This document shows, in pieces, positions 5,667-6,329 of a stretch of 6,329 bases of DNA. Positions within the stretch are counted from its first letter, which is position 1. Each line of letters opens with the position of its first letter. Origin of the DNA: Bacteroidaceae bacterium (GTDB lineage Bacteria; Bacteroidota; Bacteroidia; Bacteroidales; Bacteroidaceae); NCBI GenBank assembly GCA_017961965.1, contig JAGCWG010000568.1:1-6329 (forward strand). Direction: 5' to 3'. The notes beneath the pieces were generated by a model. That model saw only the letters and a list, made by a program, of their open reading frames with translations, made no database searches and was not told the origin of the DNA. Position numbers and translations under genes: made by a program.

Positions 5667-5828
5667 AGACCCAACCCTACCAATTGGAAGGGGCAAGGTT
5701 TCTGCCCAATGCGTCACCATTGATGCAAATTAAATCCGAATTTAACTTAATCATTTTAACCACGAGACCCAACAAGTAACTTCTCCCTCCCCATGAAAGG
5801 GGGAGGGTTGGGGAGAGGGTCCGTAACT
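5667..5828 (+). repeat. Intergenic spacer element, copy 2 (homologous to 1123-1290)
   Basis: The element starts with AGACCC on the base after the aminopeptidase stop codon and ends 11 bases before the next ATG. Its 3' block (5780-5828) differs from the other copy at two of 49 positions. That block holds a stem CCCTCCCC (5785-5792) with GGGGAGGG (5800-5807), and four guanine tracts (5799-5819) with loops of one, two and three bases. At the 5' end CCCT-CC and GG-AGGG form a hairpin around AATT with one A-A mismatch, equivalent to the 5' hairpin of copy 1 although the sequence differs. Middle blocks also align: ATTGATGC, GAATT, TTAAT, and GACCCAA shortly before CTTCTCCCTCC. No promoter box was found inside. 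Confidence 0.8.
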
Positions 5829-5843
5829 TTTAAACAAATATGA
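5793..5843 (+). other. Possible 16-codon leader ORF ending on the peptidase start codon
   Basis: An ATG in the loop of the repeat hairpin opens the frame MKGGGLGRGSVTFKQI, whose TGA (5841-5843) overlaps the ATG of the C1 peptidase gene (5840-5842). The same frame in the other repeat copy encodes MKGGGLGRGSAT and continues into AraC. There is no Shine-Dalgarno and its ATG sits in a strong stem-loop, so translation is uncertain. Confidence 0.3.
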
Positions 5844-6329
5844 GAAGAACTTTATTATCAGTAGCAATCCTCGCACTCGGACTCTCTACTGCATCAGCAC
5901 AGGACAAGAAGGACGAGAAGAAAGAGGAAGGATTCAAATTTACTACAATCAAGTCAAACCCCATTACTTCTGTTAAGAACCAGAACCGTTCAGGAACATG
6001 CTGGGCATACTCTTCACTCGGATTCTTCGAGTCTGAGCTCCTCCGTATGGGTAAGGGTGAGTACGACTTCGCCGAGATGTTCCTTGCACACAAGACATAT
6101 CAGGATCGTGCCACAGCAGCAGTACGTATGCACGGCGACGTCAGCTTCAGCCAGGGCGGTAGCTTCTACGATGCCGTTTACTGCATGAAGAACTACGGAA
6201 TGGTTCCACAGTCAGCTATGCCAGAGCCAGGAACACTCTACGGAGATTCACTTCCTAACTTTACTGAGCTCTTCAACATCGCTGAGGGTTATGTCAACGG
6301 TATCGCAAAGAGCGAGACACTCAAGAAGC
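5840..6329 (+). CDS. Secreted C1-family cysteine peptidase, bleomycin hydrolase/PepC-like (3' end beyond window)
   Basis: The first 163 codons are present; the frame runs off the window. A signal peptide spans residues 1-20 (MRRTL, hydrophobic core, ASA cleavage site before Gln21), followed by a lysine- and glutamate-rich linker (22-31). The papain-like active-site region follows: SVKNQNRSGTCWAYSS with Gln48 as oxyanion-hole residue and Cys54 as nucleophile. Residues about 108-125 (GGSFYDAVYCMKNYGMVP) correspond to the GGxWDM...KYGVVP region of the C1B bleomycin hydrolase/PepC group, so an exported aminopeptidase-like or endopeptidase role is likely. The catalytic His and Asn lie outside the window. 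Most C1B enzymes are cytosolic; the signal peptide here indicates periplasm or cell surface. The start at 5840 is the only one that gives a complete signal peptide. No promoter was found in the spacer upstream, so expression may depend on read-through from the aminopeptidase gene. Confidence 0.92.
   Translation, partial: MRRTLLSVAILALGLSTASAQDKKDEKKEEGFKFTTIKSNPITSVKNQNRSGTCWAYSSLGFFESELLRMGKGEYDFAEMFLAHKTYQDRATAAVRMHGDVSFSQGGSFYDAVYCMKNYGMVPQSAMPEPGTLYGDSLPNFTELFNIAEGYVNGIAKSETLKK

Noticed and set aside
5824..5831. TAACTTTT as a promoter box for the C1 peptidase gene
   Set aside because: It lacks the final G of TAnnTTTG and ends only eight bases before the ATG, leaving almost no room for a leader.

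Overview
The window looks like chromosomal DNA from a Bacteroidales bacterium, most likely Prevotella or a close relative. The evidence is: Bacteroidetes-type promoter boxes (TAnnTTTG, twice with an upstream TTTG), almost no Shine-Dalgarno sequences ahead of the start codons, a Bacteroidetes-type aminopeptidase P with long insertions between its metal ligands, and a secreted bleomycin-hydrolase-like C1 peptidase. The genus is inference; no rRNA or other taxonomic marker is present.

Layout. Bases 1-258 hold no supportable gene, but contain two hairpin-forming segments and a degenerate 11-bp tandem repeat just downstream of the first gene. On the minus strand, a DEAD-box RNA helicase with a DbpA-type C-terminal RNA-binding domain (2614-1292) is followed by an AraC-family regulator (1179 or 1116 to 259). 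A 73-bp divergent promoter region (2615-2686) separates the helicase from a plus-strand gene for a 77-residue two-helix membrane protein (2687-2920). Bases 2921-3172 look like a non-coding palindromic element with imperfect terminal inverted repeats. A clear promoter (3251-3281) then drives a two-gene unit, a 64-residue basic protein and a cysteine-rich lipoprotein, whose reading frames overlap at ATGA. Next comes an aminopeptidase P gene (4275-5666) with its own promoter, and finally the 5' part of a secreted C1-family peptidase gene (5840 to the window edge).

The most interesting feature is a pair of related spacer elements, each about 165 bp: one between helicase and AraC genes (minus strand, 1290-1123), one between the two peptidase genes (plus strand, 5667-5828). 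Each begins directly after the upstream stop codon and ends just before the likely start codon of the downstream gene, in the same orientation relative to transcription. Their 3' 49 bp are identical at 47 positions. That block has a GC-rich hairpin overlapping a four-tract G-quadruplex motif and an ATG in the hairpin loop. In one copy this ATG is in frame with AraC. In the other it opens a 16-codon frame whose stop overlaps the peptidase start codon. The annotated AraC start appears to lie inside this repeat.

The genes suggest peptide use (a cytosolic aminopeptidase P next to an exported cysteine peptidase) and RNA or ribosome maintenance (the helicase), but no single pathway joins them all. 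I found no phage, CRISPR, toxin-antitoxin, rRNA or tRNA signal.
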